DNA of 64,000 nt from Arsenicitalea aurantiaca (lineage in GTDB: Bacteria > Pseudomonadota > Alphaproteobacteria > Rhizobiales > Devosiaceae): assembly GCF_003994485.1 (NCBI RefSeq), contig NZ_RZNJ01000002.1, positions 681,255 to 745,254 on the forward strand. The letters run 5' to 3'. Below the pieces are notes generated by a model. That model saw only the letters and a program-made list of their open reading frames with translations. It did not search any database and was not told the DNA's origin. Positions 26,175 through 35,493 of this stretch are shown piece after piece. A program made the translations under genes and the position numbers. Numbering within the stretch: position 1 is the first letter of the stretch; every line of letters begins with the position of its first letter.

Positions 26175-27302
26175 CTAGTAGAGGACGACCGAGCGGATCG
26201 ATTCCCCTGCATGCATCAGGTCGAACCCCTTGTTGATGTCCTCGAGCCTCAGCGTATGGGTGATCATCGGGTCGATCTCGATCTTGCCCGACATGTACCA
26301 GTCGACGATCCGCGGCACATCGGTGCGTCCGCGCGCGCCGCCGAACGCCGTGCCCAACCAGGAGCGCCCGGTGACCAGCTGGAAGGGTCGGGTCGAAATC
26401 TCCTGCCCGGCCCCGGCAACCCCGATGATGATCGACTTGCCCCATCCGCGATGGCTGGCCTCCAGCGCCTGGCGCATCACCGTCGTGTTGCCCGTGCAGT
26501 CGAACGTATAGTCCGCCCCGCCGATCTGGTCCGCGCCGCGCTTGGTCAGGTTGACGAGATAGGGCACGAGATCGCCCCCGACCTCCTTGGGGTTGACGAA
26601 ATGCGTCATGCCGAAGCGCTCGCCCCAGGCCTTCTTGTCATTGTTCAGGTCGACGCCGATGATCATGTCCGCGCCCGCGAGCCGCAGCCCCTGGATCACG
26701 TTGAGCCCGATGCCACCGAGCCCGAAGACGATCGCCGTCGCCCCCTGCTCGACCTTGGCGGTGTTGATCACCGCCCCCACGCCCGTCGTCACCCCGCAAC
26801 CGATGTAGCAGACCTTGTCGAACGGGGCTTCGGGGTCGATCTTGGCGACCGCGATCTCGGGCAGCACCGTGTAGTTCGAGAAGGTCGAGCAGCCCATATA
26901 GTGGTGGATGGGCTTGCCTTCGAAGGAAAAGCGCGATGTCCCGTCCGGCATCAGCCCCTGCCCCTGGGTCGAGCGAATGGCCGTGCAGAGATTGGTCTTG
27001 CGGCTAAGGCAGCTGGGGCACTCCCGGCATTCGGGCGTGTAGAGCGGGATCACGTGATCGCCCTTTTTCACGCTCGTGACGCCGGCACCCACGTCGACGA
27101 CGATCCCCGCGCCCTCATGCCCGAGAATGGCCGGAAAGATGCCTTCCGGATCGGCGCCCGAAAGCGTGAACTCGTCGGTGTGGCAGATGCCCGTGGCCTT
27201 GATCTCCACCAGCACCTCGCCAGCCCTCGGGCCTTCGAGATCGACTTCGACGATCTCCAGCGGCTTGCCGGCGGCAAAGGCGACTGCGGCGCGCGTCTTC
27301 AT
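26175..27302 (-). CDS. S-(hydroxymethyl)glutathione dehydrogenase / class III alcohol dehydrogenase
   Basis: A 375-residue zinc-dependent medium-chain dehydrogenase that oxidises the glutathione adduct of formaldehyde (and can act on S-nitrosoglutathione) in the cytosol. Visible landmarks are the catalytic-zinc ligands GICHTDEF and GHEGAGIV, the structural zinc cluster [15 protein letters not shown] and the NAD-binding [14 protein letters not shown]. Length and sequence match class III ADH (AdhC/FrmA). No frmR or esterase gene adjoins it, so it appears to be a single-gene unit. Confidence 0.95.
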   Translation of the reverse strand: MKTRAAVAFAAGKPLEIVEVDLEGPRAGEVLVEIKATGICHTDEFTLSGADPEGIFPAILGHEGAGIVVDVGAGVTSVKKGDHVIPLYTPECRECPSCLSRKTNLCTAIRSTQGQGLMPDGTSRFSFEGKPIHHYMGCSTFSNYTVLPEIAVAKIDPEAPFDKVCYIGCGVTTGVGAVINTAKVEQGATAIVFGLGGIGLNVIQGLRLAGADMIIGVDLNNDKKAWGERFGMTHFVNPKEVGGDLVPYLVNLTKRGADQIGGADYTFDCTGNTTVMRQALEASHRGWGKSIIIGVAGAGQEISTRPFQLVTGRSWLGTAFGGARGRTDVPRIVDWYMSGKIEIDPMITHTLRLEDINKGFDLMHAGESIRSVVLY

Positions 27303-27365
27303 GGCTCTGTTTCCTCAATCGATTCCGGATTGACCGGACGATGCCACAGCCCCGCCGGCCCCACA

Positions 27366-27403
27366 ATGAAAGAGCCCGCCGATCCGGTGCGGATGGCGGG
27401 CTC
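27366..27403 (-). terminator. Terminator after the Ala/Glu-rich lipoprotein gene
   Basis: GAGCCCGCC and GGCGGGCTC form a 9-bp stem that is extended by an inner GATCC/GGAT pairing. On the minus strand it is followed by TTT. It lies 27 bp after the stop codon of the lipoprotein gene at 27430. Confidence 0.75.
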
Positions 27404-27429
27404 GTGATCGCTCTTGGCGGTGGCGCCGT

Positions 27430-28482
27430 CTACTGCGCGAGCCTTGCCCGGATCGCGGCCAATGCGTCGGCACGCCCCTTGGCCCCAGCATCCCCGGCCG
27501 CTTCGCCCTCGGGCTCGACGACTTCCGGTTCGGCATCCGCAGTTGCCTCTGCCTCAGCCTCGGGCGCGCTCGCGCCGGCAATCGCGGCCTCGGCATCGGC
27601 GACGCCCTTGGCTGCAGCGTCCGCCGTCGTTTCAGGCGCAAGTTCGACCTGCACCTCACCGGTCTCGGGCACCGCCTGCTGCGTTGCGGCACGCGGCGCG
27701 ACGGGGTTGGCAAGCGCCTGGGCGACGTCGGCAGCGCCCTTCTCACCGGCATCGGCCCCGGCCACGTCCACGGCGGGTTCGGCCGCCGGCGCTTCGGGCA
27801 CGTCCACCTCGGTCACCGCAGTCTCCTGGGGCGTCGCAGCGGCCGCTGCCTCCGCCGCCAGCCGGGCTTCCTCGGCTTCGATCGTCGCAGTGGCCTGCTC
27901 GGAGAGCGCGGCCTCGGCGGCAAGGCGCGCTTCTTCCTCGGCCCTCAGCTGCTCCATCGCCTCGTCGGCCCGGGCATTCTCCTCGGCCAGCCGTGCTCCC
28001 TCCGCGGCGCGGACTTCAGCTGCCAGCCTCTCGGCCTCGGCGTTTTCGGCGTTGAGGCGCTCTTCCTCGGCGCGGCGCATTTCGGCCGCGGCCGCCTCGG
28101 CCTCGGCTGCGTCCTCGGCCAGCCGGGCTTCAGCCAGCGCCTGCGCCTCGGCCTCGATGTCCACGTCCTCATCCGCTGCTATTGCTGCGGTGACGTCGGT
28201 CTCGGGATCGGCCACCGCCTCAGCGGGTACATCGGCAGCAGGCGCCGCCTCGGCATCGGCGACTGCGGTCTCGGCAGGCGCCGCCTCGGGTTCTGCAGGC
28301 GCCGCCTCGGGTTCTGCTACGGCAGCCTCTGGCTCAGGCGTTTCGGCGACGGGCGCGGGCGCGGCGGGCTCTTCCACCGGCGCACTGGTCTGGGCCGGTG
28401 CGGGCGGGCTGTTGTCGCAGGCTGCGACCAGAAGGCCGAGCGAAACCATGACCGGCAGGCCGAAGTGCACTTTCAAGCTCAT
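27430..28482 (-). CDS. Ala/Glu/Pro-rich coiled-coil lipoprotein, unknown function
   Basis: A 350-residue precursor with a lipobox (VMVSLGLLVAACDNSPP, lipid-attached Cys about residue 22). After a Pro/Ala-rich spacer with near-repeats of AEPEAAP (about residues 40-70), residues about 105-220 form a long, highly charged helix with heptad-like Ala-Glu-Arg repeats, predicted to be coiled coil. The rest is again Ala/Glu-rich, with three short KGxADxxxA-like units. Expected to sit in the periplasm on a membrane. Composition is so biased that homology cannot be judged by eye; TolA- or OmpA-linker-like roles are possible but unproven. Own terminator, single-gene unit. Confidence 0.7.
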   Translation of the reverse strand: MSLKVHFGLPVMVSLGLLVAACDNSPPAPAQTSAPVEEPAAPAPVAETPEPEAAVAEPEAAPAEPEAAPAETAVADAEAAPAADVPAEAVADPETDVTAAIAADEDVDIEAEAQALAEARLAEDAAEAEAAAAEMRRAEEERLNAENAEAERLAAEVRAAEGARLAEENARADEAMEQLRAEEEARLAAEAALSEQATATIEAEEARLAAEAAAAATPQETAVTEVDVPEAPAAEPAVDVAGADAGEKGAADVAQALANPVAPRAATQQAVPETGEVQVELAPETTADAAAKGVADAEAAIAGASAPEAEAEATADAEPEVVEPEGEAAGDAGAKGRADALAAIRARLAQ

Positions 28483-28588
28483 ATGGGCAAATCCTCTTTC
28501 GTCAGACGCACGGATTCAATGGCGGGCCTGGCCCTGCCCCGCACCCTTCCTATAACAGAACTCACGGGGTTGTGCGCGGCCCGGCCGA

Positions 28589-29053
28589 TTATTTCAGCGC
28601 CGCCATTGCCCGCTGCACCGTCTCGTCGAGACGCGCGAGAAAGGCCGAGCGGTCCTTGGGCCCGAACGCCTTGTTGTAGCCCTTGCTCTCGCCGGTTTCG
28701 CGCAGGTGCTGGTTGAGCTCGCGCATCGCAAGCGCCATGCCGATCGATTCCGGCGTGAACGGTCGCCCCGTCGGCCCGAGCACATGCGCGCCCTTCTCGA
28801 GCGCGCGCCGCGCAAGCGGAATGTCAGCGGTGACCACGATGTCGTTGCCCGCGACCGCCTCCACGATCCAGTCATCCGCCGCATCGGCGCCTTGCGGCAC
28901 GACGACCGTTCGAACCATCGGGTCTCGGGAAGGTCTGAGCCCACCATTGGCTACGAGCGTAACGCCTAAGCCATGGCGATAGGCCACGCGGACCGCCTCG
29001 TCCTTCACCGGGCAGGCATCGGCGTCGATATAGATCCAGGGGTTCTTCTGCAT
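28589..29053 (-). CDS. YaiI/YqxD family (UPF0178) protein
   Basis: A 154-residue protein of the UPF0178 family. The signature WIYIDADACPVKDEAVRVA is at the N-terminus, followed by VTADIPLARRALEKGAHVLGP, the second conserved block. The fold is related to PIN/NYN-type nucleases with clustered acidic residues, but no activity has been proven for the family. Start at ATG 29053 (MQKNPW); a longer upstream frame is unsupported. It is head to head with the phosphatase gene at 29160. Confidence 0.88.
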   Translation of the reverse strand: MQKNPWIYIDADACPVKDEAVRVAYRHGLGVTLVANGGLRPSRDPMVRTVVVPQGADAADDWIVEAVAGNDIVVTADIPLARRALEKGAHVLGPTGRPFTPESIGMALAMRELNQHLRETGESKGYNKAFGPKDRSAFLARLDETVQRAMAALK

Positions 29054-29159
29054 GCCCGCAAGTCTAGCCTTGCCCGTCCCGTCTGCCCACCGCAATCGCC
29101 CGCTTGACCACATGCAGCGCCATCGCCACCCTCCCGATAGACTTAAGAGAAGGACAGAC

Positions 29160-29891
29160 ATGCCCCGCGATCGCCTCATCCTCGACCACTGGCCCGTTGC
29201 AGCCCTCTATGCCATCGGCGACATCCATGGGTGCGGTGCCCAGCTTCAGGCCATGGAAGCCGAGATCGTCGCCGACGCGGCCGACATTCCAGGCGAGAAG
29301 TGGATCGTTACCCTCGGCGACCAGGTCGATCGCGGCCCAGACACCAGGGGCGTCATCGATCACCTCCTCGGCCCGCCGCCCGCCGGCTTTCGCCGTCTTT
29401 CGCTTCTGGGCAATCACGAGCAGATGTTGCTCGACTGCCTCGCAGATCCTGTCGCGCATGGGGACTGGGTGCCTGAAGGTGGCGATCGCACGCTTGCCTC
29501 CTATGGCATTTCCGCCGTCCCTGCCGCTGACGATCCGGACGCCATCGCGGAGGCCATGGCCTCGGGCATTCCGCCGGCTCATGTCGAATTCCTCGAAAGC
29601 CTGCCCATCCTCCTCGCGCTGCCCGGCTTCGTCTTCGTCCATGCGGGCATCCGGCCCGGCACGGCGCTCGAACAGCAGGAGGATCACGATCTCATCTGGA
29701 TCCGGCGCCCGTTCCTCGACGCGACCGATCTCGGAGGTTTACGCGTCGTCCACGGCCACACGCCGACGCCGGAGCCCGTCATTACCCAGATACGCTACGG
29801 CATCGACACGCGCTGCTTTGCCTCCGGCACACTGACCGCCCTCCGCGTCCTGCCAACGGGCGAGACGCGGCTGCTTCAGGTTCGGAGCTGA
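29160..29891 (+). CDS. Metallophosphoesterase, PPP-type serine/threonine phosphatase family
   Basis: A 243-residue cytosolic phosphatase with the three signature blocks of the family: GDIHGCGAQL, GDQVDRGPDT and LLGNHEQMLL, which carry the Asp, His and Asn ligands for the two metal ions, plus VHAGIRPG and VVHGHTP for the last ligands. Bacterial members include the PrpA/PrpB-type protein phosphatases and ApaH-like enzymes; the short length fits the first. Start ATG 29160 (MPRDRLILDHW); upstream extension not supported. Confidence 0.88.
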   Translation: MPRDRLILDHWPVAALYAIGDIHGCGAQLQAMEAEIVADAADIPGEKWIVTLGDQVDRGPDTRGVIDHLLGPPPAGFRRLSLLGNHEQMLLDCLADPVAHGDWVPEGGDRTLASYGISAVPAADDPDAIAEAMASGIPPAHVEFLESLPILLALPGFVFVHAGIRPGTALEQQEDHDLIWIRRPFLDATDLGGLRVVHGHTPTPEPVITQIRYGIDTRCFASGTLTALRVLPTGETRLLQVRS

Positions 29892-29916
29892 TCCCGCACG
29901 CCTCGGTGCAGCGCAG

Positions 29917-30156
29917 CTAGGATTGCACCTGCTGGCTCGCGGGCGGATGCGCCTCCAGGCGATCGAGCGCGGCACCGACCCGTTCTGCGACCAGCAGGTC
30001 GAATTTGTGATCCGGGCTCGTCATCTCGTACTCCCGCAGCGCCTCGACCGTGACGCCGGCCTCCGCGGCCATCTGCTCGAGACTGAGGCCGAGCCCGATC
30101 CGGCGATTATGATCGCCCTTGGGCTCGCGATCGGCGGGATTGAGCGGGAAAGTCAT
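29917..30156 (-). CDS. Small helix-turn-helix-like protein
   Basis: A 79-residue protein whose residues about 20-40 (IGLGLSLEQMAAEAGVTVEA, then LREYE) have the pattern of an XRE-type helix-turn-helix: a helix, a turn with Ala-Gly, and a recognition helix. It may be a small DNA-binding regulator, but it is shorter than most and the rest has no known features. ATG 30156 follows GAGAAGCACG. Confidence 0.6.
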   Translation of the reverse strand: MTFPLNPADREPKGDHNRRIGLGLSLEQMAAEAGVTVEALREYEMTSPDHKFDLLVAERVGAALDRLEAHPPASQQVQS

Positions 30157-30300
30157 CGTGCTTCTCCATCCTTGGCTGAACAAGGAAGTCGCACGAGCCC
30201 GATTGGTTCACGCCCCACGCCTCGACGAGCACCCGCACCACGCCTTCCCCGCTCTACCCGACCGATTGCGCGAACACCGCAGCGAAGCGATCCTCGCCGT

Positions 30301-31551
30301 TCACGCCATCCGCACCACATCCTGCCAATCCGGATGGCGGCTGATCTGCGCTTTCGCGAAGGGGCACAAAGGCATGATGATGACGCCGTCGCGCCGGGCA
30401 TCCTCAATCGCCTGGCGCACCAGCCGCTCGCCGATCTTCCGGCCGCGCAATGCTGCAGGCACCTCGGTATGGTCGATGATGATGAGCCCCTCGCCGGCGC
30501 GGCTATAGGTCATCTCCGCCTCGGCGCCGTCGATAACGAGCCGGTAGCGGCCTTTGGTCGGCCCATCTTCGCGCTCCACGGCTTCCTTACCGTGCATGGG
30601 CGCCGCGACCGCCTGCACGGCATCGGGCGGGCGAACCTGCCGCGGCTTTCCGGGTGAGCATTCAAGAAGGTCACGGTCCCAGCCCCCCAGATCGGCCGCC
30701 GCCTCGTAGGTGGACACGAGAAACGCCATCAGCGCTTCGTCGGGATCGGCGGCAGACTGCACGGCCTCGTAGGGCAGCACGAATTCCGAAAGGGTCTCAT
30801 GCCAGAACGCGCCCTCAGGCTTCACCGAGGCTGCGCGATAGCTCCCGGGTGCCGGATAGGCATAGGCGTAGAATGCCGGATACTCGATGCCGCCTCCGCC
30901 CGGCCAAAAGCCTGCCGAAGACACCTCTCGGTCATAGGCCTCCTGTGCCACATCATCCGGCAAGGCCGGGATACCACCGGGGTGAAGCGGCGCCCGGCGC
31001 CCCGAAAACCGGGTTACCGCGAGGTCGAGGGCACCCCAGAAGAGGTGAACGGGGCTGGACTTGCCCAGAAAGGCAGTGCGGAAGCGGTTGAACACCCTGT
31101 CCGTTGCAATAAGCGCCTGATGAAAACTTTGCACGGCGTCGCCGTCATAGGGCCTGTCGCGATCGTCCTCGGCAAATGGCACCGGGAACGGCACCTCGTT
31201 CGGACTGCCATTGAAGGTCGGGGTACCGCCGAGGTCGGAGACCAGTTGCACGAACCGTGCGTGAAAGTCGGCAACGGTCGTGGGACCGAGCGGAAACGAC
31301 AGCGTGCGACCTGCACCGCACGCCCCGACCACCCTGTGCTCGAGAAGATCGAACAGGATTTCGATGCCCGGCCCGTCTGGTATCGGCGAGGTGGAGAGGC
31401 CCCGTGGCGTGACGTAGAAGGTCGCATTCCAGGAGTGGTTCAGCCATGGCGTATGGGCCAGCCGGTACTTGCCGACGATCTGCAGATAGAGGTGAAGGGC
31501 CGAGCACGTTTCGCGCCAGCCCAGATAGTCCAGTTGCGGCCACTTCGTCAT
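30301..31551 (-). CDS. DUF5996 protein fused to a small GNAT-like acetyltransferase domain
   Basis: A 416-residue protein with two parts. Residues 1 to about 310 match DUF5996: WPQLDYLGWRETCSALHLYL at the start, then SWNATFYVTPRGLST and FWHETLSEFVLPYE, all typical of that family of unknown function. Residues about 335-416 form a short GNAT domain of the YjdJ type: AEMTYSRAGEGLIIIDHTEV, then ALRGRKIGERLVRQAIEDAR with the R-G-x-x-G acetyl-CoA loop and MPLCPFAKAQISRHP. Such small GNATs usually stand alone. Function unknown. Downstream of a decayed LysR gene read in the same direction. Confidence 0.8.
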   Translation of the reverse strand: MTKWPQLDYLGWRETCSALHLYLQIVGKYRLAHTPWLNHSWNATFYVTPRGLSTSPIPDGPGIEILFDLLEHRVVGACGAGRTLSFPLGPTTVADFHARFVQLVSDLGGTPTFNGSPNEVPFPVPFAEDDRDRPYDGDAVQSFHQALIATDRVFNRFRTAFLGKSSPVHLFWGALDLAVTRFSGRRAPLHPGGIPALPDDVAQEAYDREVSSAGFWPGGGGIEYPAFYAYAYPAPGSYRAASVKPEGAFWHETLSEFVLPYEAVQSAADPDEALMAFLVSTYEAAADLGGWDRDLLECSPGKPRQVRPPDAVQAVAAPMHGKEAVEREDGPTKGRYRLVIDGAEAEMTYSRAGEGLIIIDHTEVPAALRGRKIGERLVRQAIEDARRDGVIIMPLCPFAKAQISRHPDWQDVVRMA

Positions 31552-31739
31552 TGCGGATCCTTTCGCCGAGAGCGGGTCATGGGATGTGTTCGGTGGTGCG
31601 CTCCGAATGCGTGACGCCGCGCCCGGCCACCATCCAATCAGCGCCCCGGGCCAGCGCGGTGTGGCCTTGTTCGAGTCGTATCGGGGCGCCTCGTGCGGCG
31701 CTAGTCCTGCGGTCGGCCCAACTGTGTCGCGAAAAGTGG

Positions 31740-31938
31740 AACGCCCTGCATCAGCGCATCATGGTGCACGATCTTTGCAGGAACCACGGGCGCCCCATGG
31801 CCATCGATATGGCAAAAGGCTGGCCAGCAACTTCCCATGAATCGTGCCGACGCGATTGGCAACGAGATGGGATTCCTGCAGCACACCCTCCCGGATCGCG
31901 CAGTCGAAACCCTCCGCGACCAGGTCGACGAAGCGTCG
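31740..31938 (-). pseudogene. Remnant of a LysR-type regulator (substrate-binding domain)
   Basis: Translating the minus strand gives RRFVDLVAEGFDCAIREGVL, then QESHLVANRVGTIHGKLLAS (31938 down to about 31819), which is the signature of the LysR substrate-binding domain (VDLVaEGFDvaiR ... SLVArR ... LvAS). The match goes on in another frame as HIDGHGAPVVPAKIVHHDAL (about 31810 to 31744), which corresponds to the following 'ARHG.P..P.dl..H' part. So a frameshift lies near 31810-31825, and the N-terminal DNA-binding part and the C-terminus are missing. A clear gene fragment in decay. Confidence 0.75.
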
Positions 31939-32032
31939 CTATAGGCCCAATAAATATGAACAACATCATGTTCCGTGAGGGTGGCATCGACCCCCGCGCC
32001 GGCAGCAAACCGCAAAAAAGGGCTGCAAGTCA

Positions 32033-32108
<76 letters not shown>

Positions 32109-32182
32109 GGCCGCGGCGATTTGGCCGGGCAGGCTCTATCTAGCGGCGCCGGGGGCGTCTGCCAAGCGCTTGTTGGCTCGGC

Positions 32183-33217
32183 TCAGTGAAGTTTGCCGTC
32201 GCCCGGCAAGGTCTCGGTCCCATCTGCCGTCACGGCGGGCCTGCGCGGCTTGGCGAGGATGCAGCGGTTGCGGCCATAGCGCTTGGCTTCATAAAGCGCG
32301 ATATCGGCTTCGGAGAACCATTGCTCGGGCCCCGTGATGGCCGGCCCCATCGCCGCGACCCCGAAGCTTGCGGTGACGCTCAGCGGCCCGGCGCTGGTAT
32401 CCACCGTCAGCTCCGCGATCAGCTGCCGGATGCGCTCGGCGCAGGCGAGCGCGTCGCCTGCATCCGTCTCTGGCAGCAGCATGGCGAATTCCTCGCCGCC
32501 GATCCGCCCGAACGCATCGCTCGCCCGCATGCTCTGCATGCACGCCCGCGCCACTGCGATCACCACGGCATCCCCGGCCGGATGGCCATGCGCGTCATTG
32601 ATCGCCTTGAAATTGTCGATGTCGAGCACGAGCAGCGCCGACGGCCGGTCATAGCGCCGCGCGCGGGCAAAATCCTTCTCCATCTCGGCGATGAACCCGC
32701 GCCGCGTGAGCGCGCCGGTCATCGAATCCTGCTCGGCAATCTGGCGCAGCTCGATCTGCTCGGCGACGAGCCGTGCGAGCGCCTGCATGATCTCGATCTC
32801 GCGCGGGGTGAAGCTGCGCACATGCGAATCGAGCGCGCAGAGCGAGCCCAGATTGTACCCGTCCGGGGTATGGAGCGGGATGCCGAGATAGCTGCGGATC
32901 TGCGCCCCTGCGGTTACGTTCGGGTTCTCTGCAAAGCGCGGATCGCGCGTCGCATCGGCCACCACCATCGGCCGGCTCGCCCGGATCGTATGGTCGCAGA
33001 ACGCCTCGTTGCGCGGTGTGGGCGTTGCCGCAAGGCCCTCCGCCGCCTTGAAGATCTGCCGGTTGCGATCGATGATTGTCACGGCGGCCATCGGCACGCC
33101 CAGCGTCAGCCGGACCACTTCGGTAATCCGCTTGAAGGCCGGTTCCTCGCCGGTCTCGGTCAGATTGTAGCGCGCCAGTGCGGCGAGCCGACCTTCTTCG
33201 TCGCTGAGCTTGTCCAT
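32183..33217 (-). CDS. GAF-GGDEF diguanylate cyclase
   Basis: A 344-residue soluble protein: a GAF domain (about residues 25-160, with FKAAEGLAATPTPRNEAFCD and YLGIPLHTPDGYNLGSLCAL) and a GGDEF domain (about 170-325). The active-site loop is RIGGEEFAML, a catalytically competent GGEEF, and RASD five residues before it is a proper RxxD inhibitory site, so an active c-di-GMP synthase with product inhibition is predicted. The GAF type (SxxxFC-like pattern, 'CDHTI') is common in sensors of unknown ligands. Divergent from the NAD kinase gene. Confidence 0.92.
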   Translation of the reverse strand: MDKLSDEEGRLAALARYNLTETGEEPAFKRITEVVRLTLGVPMAAVTIIDRNRQIFKAAEGLAATPTPRNEAFCDHTIRASRPMVVADATRDPRFAENPNVTAGAQIRSYLGIPLHTPDGYNLGSLCALDSHVRSFTPREIEIMQALARLVAEQIELRQIAEQDSMTGALTRRGFIAEMEKDFARARRYDRPSALLVLDIDNFKAINDAHGHPAGDAVVIAVARACMQSMRASDAFGRIGGEEFAMLLPETDAGDALACAERIRQLIAELTVDTSAGPLSVTASFGVAAMGPAITGPEQWFSEADIALYEAKRYGRNRCILAKPRRPAVTADGTETLPGDGKLH

Positions 33218-33431
33218 TGGTGTTGCTATTCCCCGCGGCGGTGACGCTATCTGACCCCGATCCTGCCCTGCGCCGCGCTAGGGCCGGCTTTCGCGGACCG
33301 GTAAAACTTTATCCAGATTGTCTCGAAACCGGTGCGATTCCGTTAATGAGCCACCGCCTGCACCCGACTTTGGCGGGATGGCCTCGGTCCGGAGCGCATG
33401 GTAATCAGGTCCGCCCCGATGGAGCCCGCCC

Positions 33432-34208
33432 GTGCACGATCCCGACAGACTTCGCCTCAGCTTCGTCACGAGCGGCACCCCCCAGGCCAACGCCGCCGCC
33501 GATGCCCTGCGCGCGCGCTATGGTGACACGGCGTCCGAGCATGCCGACGTCATCGTCGCGCTCGGGGGGGATGGGCTGATGCTGCAGACCCTGCATTCGG
33601 CGATGGCGCGCGACACACCCGTCTACGGCATGAATTTCGGCTCGGTCGGTTTCATGATGAATGGCTACGAGCCCGATACGCTTCGCCAGCGCATCGCGTC
33701 CGCCAAGCCCACCCATATCTACCCCCTTGCGATGAGCGTGCTCGATGCGCGCGGCGCAACGCACGAGGCTCTCGCGCTCAACGAGGTGTCGCTTTTCCGG
33801 TCGTCCTATCAGGCCGCCAAGATCGAGATTCTCGTCGATGGCGAGCCCCGGCTCGACGAACTCGTCTGCGATGGCGTGCTCGTCGCCACCCCAGCCGGCT
33901 CCACCGCCTACAATCTCTCCGCGCACGGGCCGATCCTGCCGATCAACTCGCCGCTCCTCGCCCTCACCCCGATCTCACCCTTCCGGCCCCGCCGCTGGCG
34001 CGGCGCGATCCTCTCCAACCATGCCGCCGTCACCTTCCGCATCCGCGAAGGTGAGAAGCGGCCGGTCAGCGCCGTCGCCGACAATGTCGAGTTCCGCAAC
34101 ATCCGCGAGGTGCATGTGCGCGAGGACCGCGACAAACGGGTCACCCTGCTCTTCGATCCGGGCACCAGCCTCGAGGAGCGGGTGCTCCTCGAGCAGTTCC
34201 GCTACTGA
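33432..34208 (+). CDS. nadK: NAD kinase
   Basis: A 258-residue ATP-NAD kinase that makes NADP from NAD. The signature GGDG appears in [16 protein letters not shown]; the NE-like block [10 protein letters not shown] and the [15 protein letters not shown] block (with the substrate-binding Thr/Ala/Tyr) are intact. Start codon is GTG at 33432, seven bases after GGAG; this matches the family N-terminus and no ATG serves better. Single gene between the cyclase and DUF2336. Confidence 0.95.
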   Translation: MHDPDRLRLSFVTSGTPQANAAADALRARYGDTASEHADVIVALGGDGLMLQTLHSAMARDTPVYGMNFGSVGFMMNGYEPDTLRQRIASAKPTHIYPLAMSVLDARGATHEALALNEVSLFRSSYQAAKIEILVDGEPRLDELVCDGVLVATPAGSTAYNLSAHGPILPINSPLLALTPISPFRPRRWRGAILSNHAAVTFRIREGEKRPVSAVADNVEFRNIREVHVREDRDKRVTLLFDPGTSLEERVLLEQFRY

Positions 34209-34214
34209 GAGCGC

Positions 34215-35417
34215 TCAGGCCGCGCTCAGCGCCAGCCGCATCTCGCCCGATGGCAGCGGCAGCGCGTCCCCGCCGCGATGACCGGCAAAGCCCGCCATCA
34301 CGCCGCGCGCCGCCTTCAGGGCCAGCCCCACATTCTGTTCGCTCAGATAGCTGAACGCCTCCTCGAGCGCCGCCGGCACCGCGTTGCAGTGCTCGATCAG
34401 GATCTCCTCGGTGAGCGCCGTCACGACGAAATGGCGCGCCGCAACATCGTCGGCCAGATCCGCCTCGCGCGCCATCAGCACAAGCCGGGCGAGCAGTGCG
34501 CTCACCTCAGGCTCGAGCCCGCATCGCCCGAGCATGGCGGCAATCGCCGTACGGCTGCCGCGCTCGAGGAGCCCGAAGACCTTGCTCCTCGGCATTTCGC
34601 CGAGCGCGGCAATGCAGTCGGCAAAGAACATCACATGCCCGTTGACCACCGCGTGCAGCAGCACGCGGATGCTGATCCGCTGGCGGGCGATCAGCGTGTC
34701 CGCATAGGCGGTGCCCTCACCGGCCGTCGCCTCCCCGATGCTGGTTGCCGCGCTGTCCGTCAGGTCGCGCATCAGCCGCTCGAGGCGCTGGGGCGCAATT
34801 GCGCCCTTAACCACCCGCAGCCCGCCAAGCAGCGCCGCGACATGTTCGACCAGCAGCAGCCGCGCCCCCGCGGGCAGGTCGCCTCGCGCCAGAAGTGCCC
34901 CCCGCAGTTCGGCATCCTCGAGCCCCGGCCCCTCTGCCAGCCGCGTCAGCGCGTCCTCCGCAATGCCGATCTCTCGGCGCGAGAGAAGCTTCAGCGTCAC
35001 GCCGCGCTCGCCCCGCCCGATCAGCGCGAGTGCGACGCGCGGGCTCACCCTTTCGCGCAGCGCAATGGCGAGGAGAATGGCGGCATCGCCCGACCGGATC
35101 AGCCCGATCAAATCGGCATCCACCAGTGCGGGCGAGTATTGGGCCACCGCCCGCGCAATTACCGCGCTGTCCTGCAACAGCGCCAGCAGGACCGGCCGCG
35201 GCGCGTTGGTCGCATGCAGCAGCCCATAGGCGAGCGCGGCGCGTACCTTGACCGAGGGATCGTCGAGAAATCCGATCAGCGCCGCGTAGAGCGCGGCATG
35301 TTCGTCCGCGGGCCCCTCATGGCAGAGATAGGCCCGCGCCGCCATGTGCGCCGCCTGCCCGCGGGCCTCGCTGTCGCTGGACTGACAAAGCGCGACGAAA
35401 TCCTGATACGCAACCAT
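34215..35417 (-). CDS. DUF2336 protein
   Basis: A 400-residue protein of helical-repeat appearance. VKVRAALAYGLLHATNAPRP and ALLQDSAVIARAVAQYSP are HEAT-like units seen in DUF2336 proteins of Rhizobiales and Caulobacterales; function unknown. I start it at ATG 35415-35417 (MVAYQDFVAL), with GGAGAG upstream; a start five codons earlier is possible. About 45 bp upstream of this start lies TTAA-N7-TTCAC, close to a CtrA site. Confidence 0.8.
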   Translation of the reverse strand: MVAYQDFVALCQSSDSEARGQAAHMAARAYLCHEGPADEHAALYAALIGFLDDPSVKVRAALAYGLLHATNAPRPVLLALLQDSAVIARAVAQYSPALVDADLIGLIRSGDAAILLAIALRERVSPRVALALIGRGERGVTLKLLSRREIGIAEDALTRLAEGPGLEDAELRGALLARGDLPAGARLLLVEHVAALLGGLRVVKGAIAPQRLERLMRDLTDSAATSIGEATAGEGTAYADTLIARQRISIRVLLHAVVNGHVMFFADCIAALGEMPRSKVFGLLERGSRTAIAAMLGRCGLEPEVSALLARLVLMAREADLADDVAARHFVVTALTEEILIEHCNAVPAALEEAFSYLSEQNVGLALKAARGVMAGFAGHRGGDALPLPSGEMRLALSAA

Positions 35418-35493
35418 AACGCTCTCCGGCATCCACCGGCAGCAAGGCTAGGCGCGAAGGCTTAAGGAACGGTTCACCATGTCCGTTCATCCG

